DNA from: Plakobranchus ocellatus
Taxonomy: Eukaryota; Mollusca; Gastropoda; Plakobranchidae
NCBI GenBank assembly: GCA_019648995.1
Contig: BLXT01002187.1
Location: 111,042 to 134,590 of the forward strand
Reading direction: 5' to 3'
DNA length: 23,549 nucleotides
Shown one piece after another: positions 12,201-19,318 of this stretch. Positions within the stretch are counted from its first letter, which is position 1. Each line of letters starts with the position of its first letter. A program made the translations under genes and the position numbers. The notes beneath the pieces are model-generated. The model saw nothing but the letters and a program-made list of their open reading frames with translations, did not search any database and was not told where the DNA came from.

Positions 12201-15200
12201 TTTTACAAGATAATTTTTAGGGAGGTTTTGTGGGTGCAAATCAGTTGGTCATTAATTTCTTATAAAATCTGTGATTTTAATTTTCAGAATGATATCAGCT
12301 GTTTAGTATGGTTTAAGAGTGTTTTGTCATTTTCACCTGGGTCTTATTAGTTTTTCTTTCAAATGTTAGCAGATTGCAGCTGAAACCGCCTGCTAATATT
12401 CAATAGAAAATACTGCCATTTCCTTCCACAAAATGTTAAAAAACTAATGGCTTAATTTTAATTAGTTTTTCAGATGTGCCTCTGAAATTTGTTTTATCCA
12501 AGTAAACATGATATATTTCCAAGGCCTCAAGTGCCATGTCCTCAATTGTATCCTTTGTGATTTGGCAGCATCTGCATCTACGTCTACCAAGCGTCTACCA
12601 ACCTTAACAAAGATGTCTGAGAGCCAGTCTTCATCAGCTCCTAATGCCCACTGCAGCTCATGTAAATTCCTTGCTTCTCAGCTTAATAGTGTAGTTACTC
12701 GGCAGTTCTGGAAGGTAAGCCTCTTTCTTAATTAAAGCAAAGAATAGTCTTTAAAAAAGAAGAAGAAGAATTGAGATTAAATTTTAGCGATCTTATTCTT
12801 TCAAATAAATTTTCATGGCTGTGGATAATAATCTCTCATGTTCTGTTAAAATGAACAATAGGATAAGACTTGCAACCATTTTGATCATCCTGTCATCATC
12901 ATCATTGTCATCGGTGGCAATGGTGGTGGCAGCTGTTAGTTAGTCTATGCCTCCTAAAGTTATAATGAGAAACTTCACTAAGACTTTCATTGAATAATCA
13001 TTATGTTCTCTCAAAACCTTTTTTGAGTACACCAATGATGCCCTAGCTCAACAATAGCCCAAAATCATGTAATGGTTCATATTGAAAAGGCCAAATGCTC
13101 AAAGCAAAATCTCCTCTTTCCAGCCCACATGCCTTTTTATAATTTGTTATTCTCAGATAAAAGCAAAGGGGAGTTGTTCTAGATAGTAATTTCAAAATAA
13201 TTGTAGAGGAAGGTTTTGCCTACTGCTTGTTACGACTGAGAAACACAAAGTTACTTTGTATATATATGATGCCATTGTTTCGTTTCCTAGTGTCTTTTAT
13301 TTTGAAATATTCAGATTCTTTTACTCTATACATAGACATAAGTAAATTTTCAACAGGTGCTGTCAGTGCATAAAACTGGATTTTAAAGCTGTACTTTTTT
13401 TCTCCAGAACCAAATGAAGATAACACTGGATCAGATTTGTGAACTCATGACTCATGGGCAAGGCGTGTGCAAACATGTCATAGAGAGGAACATTGATTAC
13501 ATTGTCCAAAATGTTAGCAAGTTAAATTGGCCAAATGAGATTTGCCAGGCAATTGATCTTTGTGAGCCTTCTGTCGTTGGTGAGTTGTAAACATGATAGA
13601 AAACCTCTTTTATTTTTTTTTAGTGAGTTTATGACATTTCTGCTCATAGAACAGATCCAAAGTTCCTGTGAAATTCAACTAATTCTGATTGTAGGTGGTC
13701 TTAGCTTTAAAAAGATTTTCCTTATTATTTTTTTTTCAAGCTGCCAAAAAAGGAAAAACAAAATATATATTTAGCTTGTAGGAATCTTATATTTTATACA
13801 TTATATTCTTACAAAATATTATAACTCTTGTCTTGAACACAATAGGGTGCTGGTGGTATAAAGGCAAAATAACTTGCCATGATATTACAGAGATTTTTTA
13901 TGCTTCTTATTGTTAAGAGACCAACTAGGGAACAAGTCTTTGAGATGGCCACAAAAGTGAATCCACTTAAGTCAATCAAATCAATCCAATATGCAGAGAA
14001 TTTATGGATGGGAATAGAAAAGTAGAGGGAGAATATTGGGCTAAGTTACAGATTTTAAAGAAACATCATTAAGCAGGTTAAAAAAAAGTCTTAAAGATCC
14101 AAGTCATCAGACTTATGTTGACCTTGTCTCACCAGAAGCAACTGTGTCCAGTAAAATTGCTTGTGAGTTGTGTGAAAAGATGAGCAAGACAACTGAGGTT
14201 TTCCTCAAAAGCGGAGCATCCTCTCAGCAGGTGCAAGCGTACTTGGAATTTGCCTGCACTACAGCTATGGAAAAAACCAAGAAGGAACAGGTACATCTAT
14301 GTTCTATATAGATATGTGCGCTTAAATATAGGTGCAATGAATTGAAGTATGCTATTTAAGACCATTCATATTTTTTTGTCTTCATGTAACATGAAAGAGT
14401 TGAAGTTGATGACAAATACATTGTTTGTGATCAATAACCCAAGGAATCGTAAGCTATTTGTGTAACAGTCCCCATAAATTGTGTCACATTGCAGCTCAAC
14501 CATGAATTAGAGGGGAGAAAACTATGCACTTTTCTATGTGAAGAACTTTCTACAAACATGCTATAGACTTTCTGTACATAAAGCTTTAGAAAGTTTTACT
14601 TTTTTACTTTATATTTTGATCTAAGCTCAGTGATCCAGACCCTCAATAGCTGCTACACATTTTAGTTATTGCTGCACTATGAAATGAGAGCTTTTCATCT
14701 TTGTTTTTATCCAAGGCATAGCCAAATATTTATAAAGGGTAGAATAGAAAAGATATATATTATTTTACAAATGCATGTCAATATATCCCAAATAGGTTTT
14801 TTTTTTTCTCTCTGAAATATATCCTCTTTTCATCACCTCGTGGTTGCTTTCTTTCATAGGTTCAACTGTATGAATTGAGAAAATGCATTTACTTTGGATT
14901 ACAGTTTTATATCGTTTTTGCCATGAGTATTAAAGATTTGATGTATCCTGAAAAGAGTGTTGAAAGATGAATAGCTTTATTAAAATGATCATCAAAAAAG
15001 AAAAAGGGAGTAATTGCTTGATAATTTTTTTTTCTGTGCCTCCACAGTGTCTTACTATGGTGAAGCAATACACACCAATGCTCGTGCACACTTTGGCATC
15101 TGAGGGAAATTCCAAAACTGTCTGTCAGGTAGGTTGCAAATTTCACATCCATTTAGGTCCAGGATGAAAAAGTCTGCTTCAGAAATAGTAGTCATAGCCA

Positions 15201-15904
15201 TAGTAATAGTAGTAGCTCATCAGCAATTTTAATAACTGTAGTAAGGCAGCAGCTGCAGATCAAGCAATTTATCAATAATTACAGTAGCTGTGGTTGCTGC
15301 AGCTCAAGCAGTTCAGCAGTGGCTGCAGCAGCTGTGGTTGCTGCAACTCAAGCAGTTCAGCAGTGGCTATAGCAGCTGTGGCTTTAGAAGCTGTGGTTGT
15401 GTAGCTCAAGCAGTTCAGCAGTGGCTGCAGCAGCTGTGGTTGCTGCAACTCAAGCAGTTCAGCAGTAGCTGCTGTGATTGCTGCAACTCAAGCAGTTAAG
15501 CAGTGGCTACACTTCAAGTAGTTCAGCAGTGGCTGCAGCAGCTGTGTTTGCTGCAGTTCAAGCAGTTCAGCAGTGGCTGCAGCAGCTGTGTTTGCTACAG
15601 TTCAAGTAGTTCAGCAGTGGCTGCAGCAGCTGTGTTTGCTGCAGCTTGAGCAGTTCAGCATTGGTTACAACAGCTATGGTTAATGCAGCTCAAGCATTTC
15701 AGCATTAGTTAGAGTAGCCGCAGCAGCATGATATTGATTATGATAATGCAAATGATGATTGTTTTTAACTTGATTTTGAAATGAATGTAGCACTACGGAA
15801 GATCTTTTGTCTACACTATGTTTATACTCCAAGTTGTAACAATAATCCCCCAAATATTTTCTTCCTTTTCCCTTCAGGTTCTCAATGTATGTTCAACACC
15901 ATAA
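152..15904 (+). CDS. PSAP: Prosaposin-like polyprotein, seven saposin-B domains (spliced, 5' partial)
   Basis: Coding join: 152-243, 1524-1701, 4089-4177, 5941-6112, 7257-7354, 7987-8164, 8401-8501, 9748-9910, 10324-10478, 11741-11912, 12569-12714, 13408-13579, 14136-14290, 15048-15128, 15878-15904. The frame stays open through every junction, giving about 659 residues and a TAA stop. Domains in order (window residues): 1-90, 91-177, 178-269, 270-357, 358-466, 467-572, 573-659. Each has six cysteines in saposin-B register (C-x2-C-x27-C-x9..11-C-x23..24-C-x5-C). The family pairs them 1-6, 2-5 and 3-4 and folds into a helical lipid-binding unit. Vertebrate prosaposin has four such domains and is cut in lysosomes into activators of sphingolipid hydrolases. 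This gene has at least seven. No C-terminal SapA domain follows the last unit. The signal peptide and any further domains lie upstream of the window. Family call is firm; orthology to vertebrate PSAP rather than another saposin gene is inferred. Confidence 0.93.
244..1523 (+). other. Intron, domain 1 internal
   Basis: A phase-0 intron of 1280 bp. It contains a short (CA)8 run at 731-746 and a purine tract near 1436-1455. A 119-codon open frame at 908-1267 has no recognisable domain and no sign of coding constraint. Nothing else seen. Confidence 0.8.
1524..1701 (+). CDS. PSAP: Prosaposin exon, domain 1 second half
   Basis: The acceptor is gatatCAG and the donor is G|gtattt. The exon enters in phase 0 and leaves in phase 1. 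It opens with AKIEAALDQVCNLLP (cysteine 3), continues with QEC (4) and VEQYTPQIIKLL, and ends with QQVCNLLGLC (5 and 6). This is a textbook saposin-B second half with the conserved Y-T-P. A second sequon, NSS, sits just after the last cysteine. The Cys3-Cys4 gap is 10 residues and the Cys4-Cys5 gap is 23. Confidence 0.93.
1702..4088 (+). other. Intron between domains 1 and 2
   Basis: A phase-1 intron of 2387 bp, the largest in the gene here. It carries the piggyBac-like MITE and, on the minus strand at about 2350-2690, a possible decayed reading frame. The rest is AT-rich with T tracts near 3660-3745. Confidence 0.8.
2881..2979. mobile_element. piggyBac-like MITE with TTAA target sites
   Basis: A 99-bp element bounded by TTAA at 2881-2884 and 2976-2979. 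Both ends read inward as TTAACAC, 11 variable bases, TGAGCCGCT, 3 bases, AGCGGCT, so the terminal inverted repeats match in both sequence and spacing over about 37 bp. The subterminal part of each end forms its own GC-rich hairpin (2900-2918 and 2942-2960). The TTAA duplication and the CAC start are known hallmarks of some piggyBac families. With no room for a transposase it must be non-autonomous. It is inserted in an intron, and there are slight mismatches between the ends. Confidence 0.82.
4089..4177 (+). CDS. PSAP: Prosaposin exon, domain 2 first half
   Basis: The acceptor is ttccaacAG at 4087-4088 and the donor is gtagat at 4178. The exon runs phase 1 to phase 0. It encodes VAPVESSPECIICNLVMTQL and ends in KTATQ. 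The asparagine of the N-x-T sequon present in domains 1, 3 and 4 is replaced by threonine here, so this domain lacks the usual glycosylation site. Confidence 0.9.
4178..5940 (+). other. Intron, domain 2 internal
   Basis: A phase-0 intron of 1763 bp, AT-rich with scattered poly-T and poly-A. An 89-codon open frame at 5393-5662 has no recognisable features. No repeat or RNA gene recognised. Confidence 0.8.
5941..6112 (+). CDS. PSAP: Prosaposin exon, domain 2 second half
   Basis: The acceptor is cctgtaCAG at 5938-5940 and the donor is G|gtatgg at 6113. The exon runs phase 0 to phase 1. It encodes TDIEFALEKVCTLLPASL (cysteine 3), then ENC (4), FIEDYTPILI, and DQACSLIKVC (5 and 6). Cysteine spacing is 10, 23 and 5, as in domain 1. 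An apparent ORF running on past 6112 is intron read-through. Confidence 0.92.
6113..7256 (+). other. Intron between domains 2 and 3
   Basis: A phase-1 intron of 1144 bp. AT-rich sequence with no recognised element. Short open frames on both strands look random. Confidence 0.8.
7257..7354 (+). CDS. PSAP: Prosaposin exon, domain 3 first half
   Basis: The acceptor is aatctcCAG at 7254-7256 and the donor is gtaagg at 7355. The exon runs phase 1 to phase 0. A linker containing an NKS sequon is followed by LCEFCEYVIQYLDNVL, holding cysteines 1 and 2, and the exon ends in DNATK with the standard sequon. Confidence 0.91.
7355..7986 (+). other. Intron, domain 3 internal
   Basis: A phase-0 intron of 632 bp. 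Nothing beyond AT-rich sequence and a poly-C/T run just after the donor. Confidence 0.8.
7987..8164 (+). CDS. PSAP: Prosaposin exon, domain 3 second half
   Basis: The acceptor is ctctgcatAG at 7985-7986 and the donor is G|gtatgt at 8165. It encodes GEIETAVNDLCSIIP (cysteine 3), NIC (4), DEFLNDWAEVVVDYL, and KELCASAGLC (5 and 6). The usual Y-x-P of the fourth helix is replaced by W-A-E, and the Cys4-Cys5 gap is 24 rather than 23. This is the most diverged of the four canonical domains. Confidence 0.9.
8401..8501 (+). CDS. PSAP: Prosaposin exon, domain 4 first half
   Basis: The acceptor is gttttcctcttCAG ending at 8400 and the donor is gtttgt at 8502. The exon runs phase 1 to phase 0. A serine-rich linker leads to EYCAICELVAGELDSKL and ends in ANATE with the conserved sequon. 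The intron before it (8165-8400) is the shortest in this gene here, at 236 bp. Confidence 0.91.
8502..9747 (+). other. Intron, domain 4 internal, with inserted foreign block
   Basis: A phase-0 intron of 1246 bp. From about 8750, and clearly from 8921 to 9611, base composition differs from all other introns here: fewer T/A tracts, more CpG and more C. This points to a transposable-element insertion. The remainder is ordinary intron. Confidence 0.75.
8921..9611 (-). mobile_element. Possible solo LTR or other retroelement fragment
   Basis: The block starts TGTCAACGAC and ends GTCCCAACA, so it has TG...CA ends on either strand. Read on the minus strand it begins TGTTGGGACTAG, has inverted CCAAT-type boxes near 9530-9540, and ends GTTGACA. 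Its composition is richer in GC and CpG than its surroundings (for example acgcacgcaggcgcgac at about 9133-9149). No 4-6 bp target duplication is found directly outside these ends. An 8-bp direct repeat TCATTTTT at 8897-8904 and 9618-9625 could mark different boundaries but is low complexity. Strand is a guess. An insertion is likely; the LTR class is uncertain. Confidence 0.4.
9748..9910 (+). CDS. PSAP: Prosaposin exon, domain 4 second half
   Basis: The acceptor is catgCAG ending at 9747 and the donor is G|gtgagt at 9911. It encodes EAIEAALDKVC (cysteine 3), QEC (4), FVAQYTPEIIDALL, and KQICTAMKFC (5 and 6). Spacing is 10, 23 and 5. The helix-3 and Y-T-P motifs match domain 1 closely, suggesting these two are near relatives. 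Confidence 0.92.
9911..10323 (+). other. Intron between domains 4 and 5
   Basis: A phase-1 intron of 413 bp. AT-rich with no recognised element apart from the tandem acceptor at its end. Confidence 0.8.
10318..10331 (+). promoter_or_regulatory. Tandem in-frame 3' splice sites
   Basis: The sequence ttgCAGctgCAGctg offers two AG acceptors six bases apart, after 10323 and after 10329. Both keep the phase-1 frame and differ only by two alanine codons in the linker. Use of the first is assumed in the gene model. Alternative use cannot be judged from DNA alone. Confidence 0.45.
10324..10478 (+). CDS. PSAP: Prosaposin exon, domain 5 first half (divergent type)
   Basis: The acceptor is tctattgCAG at 10321-10323 and the donor is gtgggc at 10479. 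The exon runs phase 1 to phase 0. A linker of about 34 residues precedes YCSSCKFLSFYLQ (cysteines 1 and 2), and the exon ends in DPFWQ. The NxT sequon is absent and replaced by the F-W pair. The 17-residue distance from Cys2 to the intron equals that in the canonical domains, so this is a true saposin module despite weak resemblance. Confidence 0.85.
10479..11740 (+). other. Intron, domain 5 internal
   Basis: A phase-0 intron of 1262 bp. Overlapping short open frames on both strands around 11207-11536 show no recognisable protein. No repeat recognised. Confidence 0.8.
11741..11912 (+). CDS. PSAP: Prosaposin exon, domain 5 second half (divergent type)
   Basis: The acceptor is caaaatttttAG ending at 11740 and the donor is T|gtaagt at 11913. 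The exon runs phase 0 to phase 1. It encodes TTAKKAMFEFC (cysteine 3), GVC (4), a helix without Y-x-P, and FCQDISLCEP (5 and 6). The Cys3-Cys4 gap is 9, shorter than the 10 of domains 1-4, and the Cys4-Cys5 gap is 24. The split codon starts with T rather than the G used at the other inter-domain introns, giving serine at the junction. Confidence 0.85.
11913..12568 (+). other. Intron between domains 5 and 6
   Basis: A phase-1 intron of 656 bp. No recognised element. The last 60 bases read in frame with the next exon. Confidence 0.8.
12569..12714 (+). CDS. PSAP: Prosaposin exon, domain 6 first half (divergent type)
   Basis: The acceptor is gatttggCAG ending at 12568 and the donor is gtaagc at 12715. 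The exon completes the split serine codon. A Ser/Thr-rich linker with an early TKR basic site leads to HCSSCKFLASQL (cysteines 1 and 2) and ends in QFWK. The CSSCKFL and terminal F-W-[QK] motifs are shared only with domain 5. The frame stays open upstream of the acceptor to 12508, so a longer exon is conceivable. The phase and the acceptor favour 12569. Confidence 0.85.
12715..13407 (+). other. Intron, domain 6 internal
   Basis: A phase-0 intron of 693 bp. Contains a short ATC/TGG trinucleotide stretch at about 12893-12935. Otherwise nothing. Confidence 0.8.
13408..13579 (+). CDS. PSAP: Prosaposin exon, domain 6 second half (divergent type)
   Basis: The acceptor is ctttttttctcCAG ending at 13407 and the donor is G|gtgagt at 13580. 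It encodes NQMKITLDQICELM (cysteine 3), GVC (4), NVSKLNWPNEIC (5) and AIDLCEP (6). Gaps are 9, 24 and 5, identical to domain 5, and both end in LCEP. An NVS sequon lies in the fourth helix, a different position from that of the canonical domains. Confidence 0.87.
13580..14135 (+). other. Intron between domains 6 and 7
   Basis: A phase-1 intron of 556 bp. Plain AT-rich sequence with no element recognised. Confidence 0.8.
14136..14290 (+). CDS. PSAP: Prosaposin exon, domain 7 first part
   Basis: The acceptor is cttgtctcacCAG ending at 14135 and the donor is gtacat at 14291. It encodes IACELCEKMSK (cysteines 1 and 2) and runs on to LEFACTTAM (cysteine 3), ending in KKEQ. The intron that splits every other domain after residue 17 past Cys2 is missing here, while the Cys2-Cys3 distance is still 27. 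No N-glycosylation sequon is present. Confidence 0.87.
14291..15047 (+). other. Intron before cysteine 4 of domain 7
   Basis: A phase-0 intron of 757 bp at a position not used by the other domains. AT-rich with poly-T before the acceptor. No element recognised. Confidence 0.78.
15048..15128 (+). CDS. PSAP: Prosaposin exon, domain 7 middle part
   Basis: The acceptor is ctgtgcctccaCAG ending at 15047 and the donor is gtaggt at 15129. It is an 81-base exon, phase 0 on both sides. It begins exactly at cysteine 4 (CLTMVKQYTPMLV) and ends with TVCQ, holding cysteine 5. The canonical Y-T-P motif is kept, so domain 7 is nearer to domains 1-4 than to 5 and 6. Confidence 0.85.
15129..15877 (+). other. 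Intron between cysteines 5 and 6 of domain 7
   Basis: A phase-0 intron of 749 bp, again at a position unique to domain 7. About two thirds of it is minisatellite. Confidence 0.78.
15245..15735. repeat. 44-bp minisatellite rich in CAGCTG and CTGCAG
   Basis: The unit contains caagcagttcagcagtggct and gcagcagctgtggttgctgc. The marker [ct]t[ct][at][ag]g recurs at 15303, 15347, 15405, 15449, 15487, 15513, 15557, 15601, 15645 and 15689. Spacings are mostly exactly 44, with one 58, one 38 and one 26, which mark small internal duplications and deletions. The outer copies are more decayed. Each unit holds overlapping palindromes (CTGCAG, CAGCTG). The array sits wholly inside the last intron. Apparent Q/W/L-rich open frames across it are repeat artefacts. 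Confidence 0.88.
15878..15904 (+). CDS. PSAP: Prosaposin last coding exon and stop
   Basis: The acceptor is ttttcccttCAG ending at 15877. It encodes VLNVCSTP followed by TAA at 15902-15904. The VC-x5-C ending (cysteine 5 in the previous exon, cysteine 6 here) completes domain 7 with the family's usual spacing. Only three residues follow the final cysteine, so no C-terminal SapA-type domain is present. Confidence 0.83.
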   Translation, partial: VLNVCSTP

Positions 15905-16035
15905 AGGAAAAAAAAATGACTAGATAAGGCACAGGGAACAAACAGTGTATGCTATTAAAAATAATTATTTTGTCTCAGTTACAAACTTTTTATTTTTTAA
16001 TTGTTTTTGTGAATAATGACAGATATATGACAGCA

Positions 16036-16041
16036 AATAAA
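16036..16041 (+). terminator. First poly(A) signal of the prosaposin transcript
   Basis: AATAAA lies 132 bases after the stop codon and is followed within 20 bases by T-rich sequence, giving a minimal 3' UTR of about 150 bases. Further AATAAA hexamers downstream (16394, 16828, 17620) could give longer 3' UTRs. Confidence 0.5.
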
Positions 16042-16640
16042 GATTTTGTAGATTTTTTCCTCCTGATTTTGTAAGTTACTATAGCAATTTTTTTTTTACT
16101 GAAAAATTTGTATGACACATGCAAAGCCAAGTTCATAACGATTCCATTATATTGTTTTCATGGAGTTTCTGTTATTTTTTTTTTCTTATTTCATCTGTAT
16201 GGTTATTTAATCAAAAGAAAAAAATTCTCCTTTTCCCTTTTACAGTTAATTTAGGTTCTCAAATTTTTCTGTCTGTTCCAAGCTGAAATATCGCAAGTGA
16301 TTGATGTATGCCTCCTACCTGTTATACATTTTTTGCGGAGAACAAAATGATACAACAAAAGTGCCAATGAGAATTTGTAATTAAGTCTATGCAAATAAAT
16401 TAATTGTGTGATTGCACTTTGAGGCATGATGCAGAAAAAAAGATGTGAACTGAGTACTTTTATGTGAGCTTGGAATTGTCTGATTGCCACTACCCTTCTT
16501 GATTGCTAAATGTCTTTCTTTGAAGCTACGGGATGCTTTCTTATCCTTTATGTCCTGGCCTACATTCCACGGATATGTATAAGTTGATTCTTTTGAGACG
16601 TTGATGTGGCACATGGTATCTGTGAATTGAAGTTTTGTTT

Positions 16641-16665
16641 TATATATATATATATATATATATAT
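16641..16665. repeat. (TA)n microsatellite
   Basis: About twelve perfect TA units in the region after the prosaposin gene. Confidence 0.95.
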
Positions 16666-17619
16666 CAACATTATTACGAAGCATAAACTGTCTTGGGCAA
16701 TATGCTAAGTGCTTGTCATTTTCAGTTTTCAATCACAAGAAAAAGACAATCAATGCTAAAGTGAACTTAGGTGCAACCAAGGAGCTTGTGATCACACATT
16801 CCTGGTTTTAGTTTTGGCCCAAGCTGCAATAAATGTGTATGTTATGTATGAATTTTTTCGCGTATCAGTTGTTAAAAATATTAAACAATGGATACATATA
16901 CTTTTCTTTTATATTGTTGACCTAAAATTTAACAAGAAAATATTGAAGCAAGCTGTGCCTAAACAGTGTATGATCTATCCATTTTTTCTTTTTTTTACTG
17001 CAAACACTAATGGCAAATATCTTTTCTTTTCTTTTTGTTTATAGCCATGTATATGTTGATGATGTTGGTTACTTTCATAATGTATGTTACTTTCACTGAC
17101 ATTTAAAATGTGATTGATAAGTAGTTTTCCAAAACTTGGTAATCATGTTTTAGTAACTTTTGAGTTTTGACCCTTTAAATTTGGGAAATGAATTAACAGA
17201 TCAAAAAAGAATTTCATTATTTCAAAACCTTTCTCATGCCAAAATGAAAGCAATAGTACTTAATTTTATGGTTTGCTTTAAATGGTGTATGGGTATGAGA
17301 AAACACAAAAACCAAAACAAAAAAAAACAAAAAAAAAAACAAGTTTTGGAAAGCCTCTCTTCATTTGATCAGCAGCTGCAGTTAGTTGTGGTTGCTTTAT
17401 GTTCTGCTCAACAATACAAGATAAAAAAAAATCAAAGACTCTGACCATAGAGAGACTAGATTATGATGTCTTGAAGAGCTGTGTTTATATTATTGTGCAG
17501 TTTCTAACATGTACTGTTTTTTCCTTTGACCTGCTTTAAATGGGAGGTTCTTTTTCTTTTAAAAAGGAAATACTTACCTAAAGACATTTCTTGTTTATGT
17601 TCACTTCCTTGACACTGAA

Positions 17620-17625
17620 AATAAA
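17620..17625 (+). terminator. Distal poly(A) signal candidate
   Basis: AATAAA is followed after about 25 bases by tttcttttgtgtgtgtgtatg, a classic GT-rich downstream element. This is the best-formed poly(A) site in the window and would give a 3' UTR of about 1.7 kb. AATAAA at 16828 also has GT-rich sequence after it. Confidence 0.4.
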
Positions 17626-19296
17626 ATTTATGTGATATTTTCAATTTCTTTTGTGTGTGTGTATGCCATCTATGTTAGTTGTTACCCTTATGAAGTTTAG
17701 TTATGAAAATACAAAAGAACACTTTTATACTCAATAACAAACATTATGGGCCTCTCATCGTTTATTTTAATTCGCCTTTCGTTCAGTGTAATTTATCTTG
17801 TTGTTTTGTTTGAAAATAATCTTTCTGTGATATAAAAGGGTAATATTTTGGCACATCTTTAAAGAAACAAGAACACAAAATGGTACTCAAAGTAAGGTGC
17901 AAAATTTGTATGTTTTTATATTCTCAATCAAGGCTTTGAACACTGTGAATGTACTGTTTCCTGTGAAAATTCCCATGAGAATTCACAGCTTTTAGTGAAT
18001 GAAATCTTTTAAAAATTTGTCTTTTTCATAATTTTGAAGTGCCTAACAACAAAGTTCATATCTTATTTGTATGCCTTTTTGGATTAACAGGACGTTTCTC
18101 ATTTGTGAACAGAAAGTATGTAAACGACATTAACACTATATGTGAGATCCTGTTTATCTGTTATAAGTTATGATTTTCTGGGAATGCCAACATAGCCGTT
18201 TCAGTTTTTAGTTGGTTGATTTTGGCAAATTTGTAATGCATTTGGAATAGCTTGTGAGGACCAGCTTTGTTACTTTTGACTGCTTCATACAAAATGAGCC
18301 AGTTTGCAAATACAGTATAAAGCAAACAAATATGGCCAAAGAAACTGAAAAAAAAAAAGTGGACATTTCTTAAAGTTGATCATTGCTAAGTTTTGTTTCA
18401 ACATCTTCCACTTTTTTACATATATTTTGTTTTGCATCCTGTTGGCTAACTCCTGACCAAGATTCATTTAGTATGGAAAGTCTACATTCACACATTGTTA
18501 TTAGTTGGGAAGGGAAAAAAAAAACGAAAACCTTTAACTCAGTAATGCAAATAAATAGCACAATGAAAAAACCCGAGAATAACATCAGCAGGGAAACTAA
18601 TGGATTTTCATGATAAGATATTTTACCTACTCTATTTTGAGCTATATAGTAAGATTGATCAGCACAGTAATATTTCTCTTTTTTTTGTTTTTTGTGTTGA
18701 AAAATTGACTAAAAATTTGAATTTCTCTTAAAAACGGTTGGAAATGGTGGAATGTCAAACTCAATGAAGCATCGAGATGACTTGCTCTTGTCATTGATGA
18801 AAGTTTCTTCAAACCGTATGAAAAGAATAAAGATAAAACCCCAAGAAATTAAATTTGAAAAGAAGAGAGGAAACAATTTTATTTATGTACATGTACTTTC
18901 CAAGAGTATGTAGTTTTGCTTATGCCATAAAATCAAGGTAAAAAAGCATACGTTTTCAAAGGGGTGGTACATTCATTTACAATGGATTATATTTTGTGTA
19001 AACATGGAGAGAGAAATATTCAAATGGGCAAAATGAACTGCCATTTATGTGATGTAACAATCGAATCAGACAAAATGTATTTCTTTTTATATGCTTTGAA
19101 AAATAGCCAACTAGAAGGAAAACTTTAGATATACATGTAAAATAATCTCAATCGTATTTTTTGTATGGAAAAACCTGTAATATTAATAGAGACGAGGGAT
19201 TAATACTTAAAAAAAAAATGCATATCCACAGCCTGGGTGATGATGACAATTAAAAAAAAACAACCCACATATTAGAGGCTTTAATGAACATACAGG

Positions 19297-19318
19297 ATGG
19301 TGATGATGATGATGATGA
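19297..19318. repeat. (GAT)n microsatellite
   Basis: A short run of six to seven GAT/ATG units in intergenic DNA. Confidence 0.85.

Noticed and set aside
12508..12568. In-frame upstream extension of the domain 6 exon, reading a CILC motif like a saposin start
   Set aside because: The acceptor at 12568 fits the required phase and the module pattern. An extra CxxC would break the six-cysteine count. The similarity is probably chance.
15290..15499. Q/W/L-rich open frame over the minisatellite
   Set aside because: It is open only because the repeated unit lacks stops in that frame; period 44 is not a multiple of three, and the stretch is within an intron.
17041..17100. Short direct repeat of a gttactttca-type sequence
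   Set aside because: Only two imperfect copies of under 20 bases in AT-rich DNA; not distinguishable from chance.
18734..18817. Loose inverted repeat (acggtt ... aaccgt with inner tcaatga ... tcattga)
   Set aside because: Arm spacings differ (21 versus 14) and most arm bases do not pair, so this is not supported as a MITE or structured RNA.
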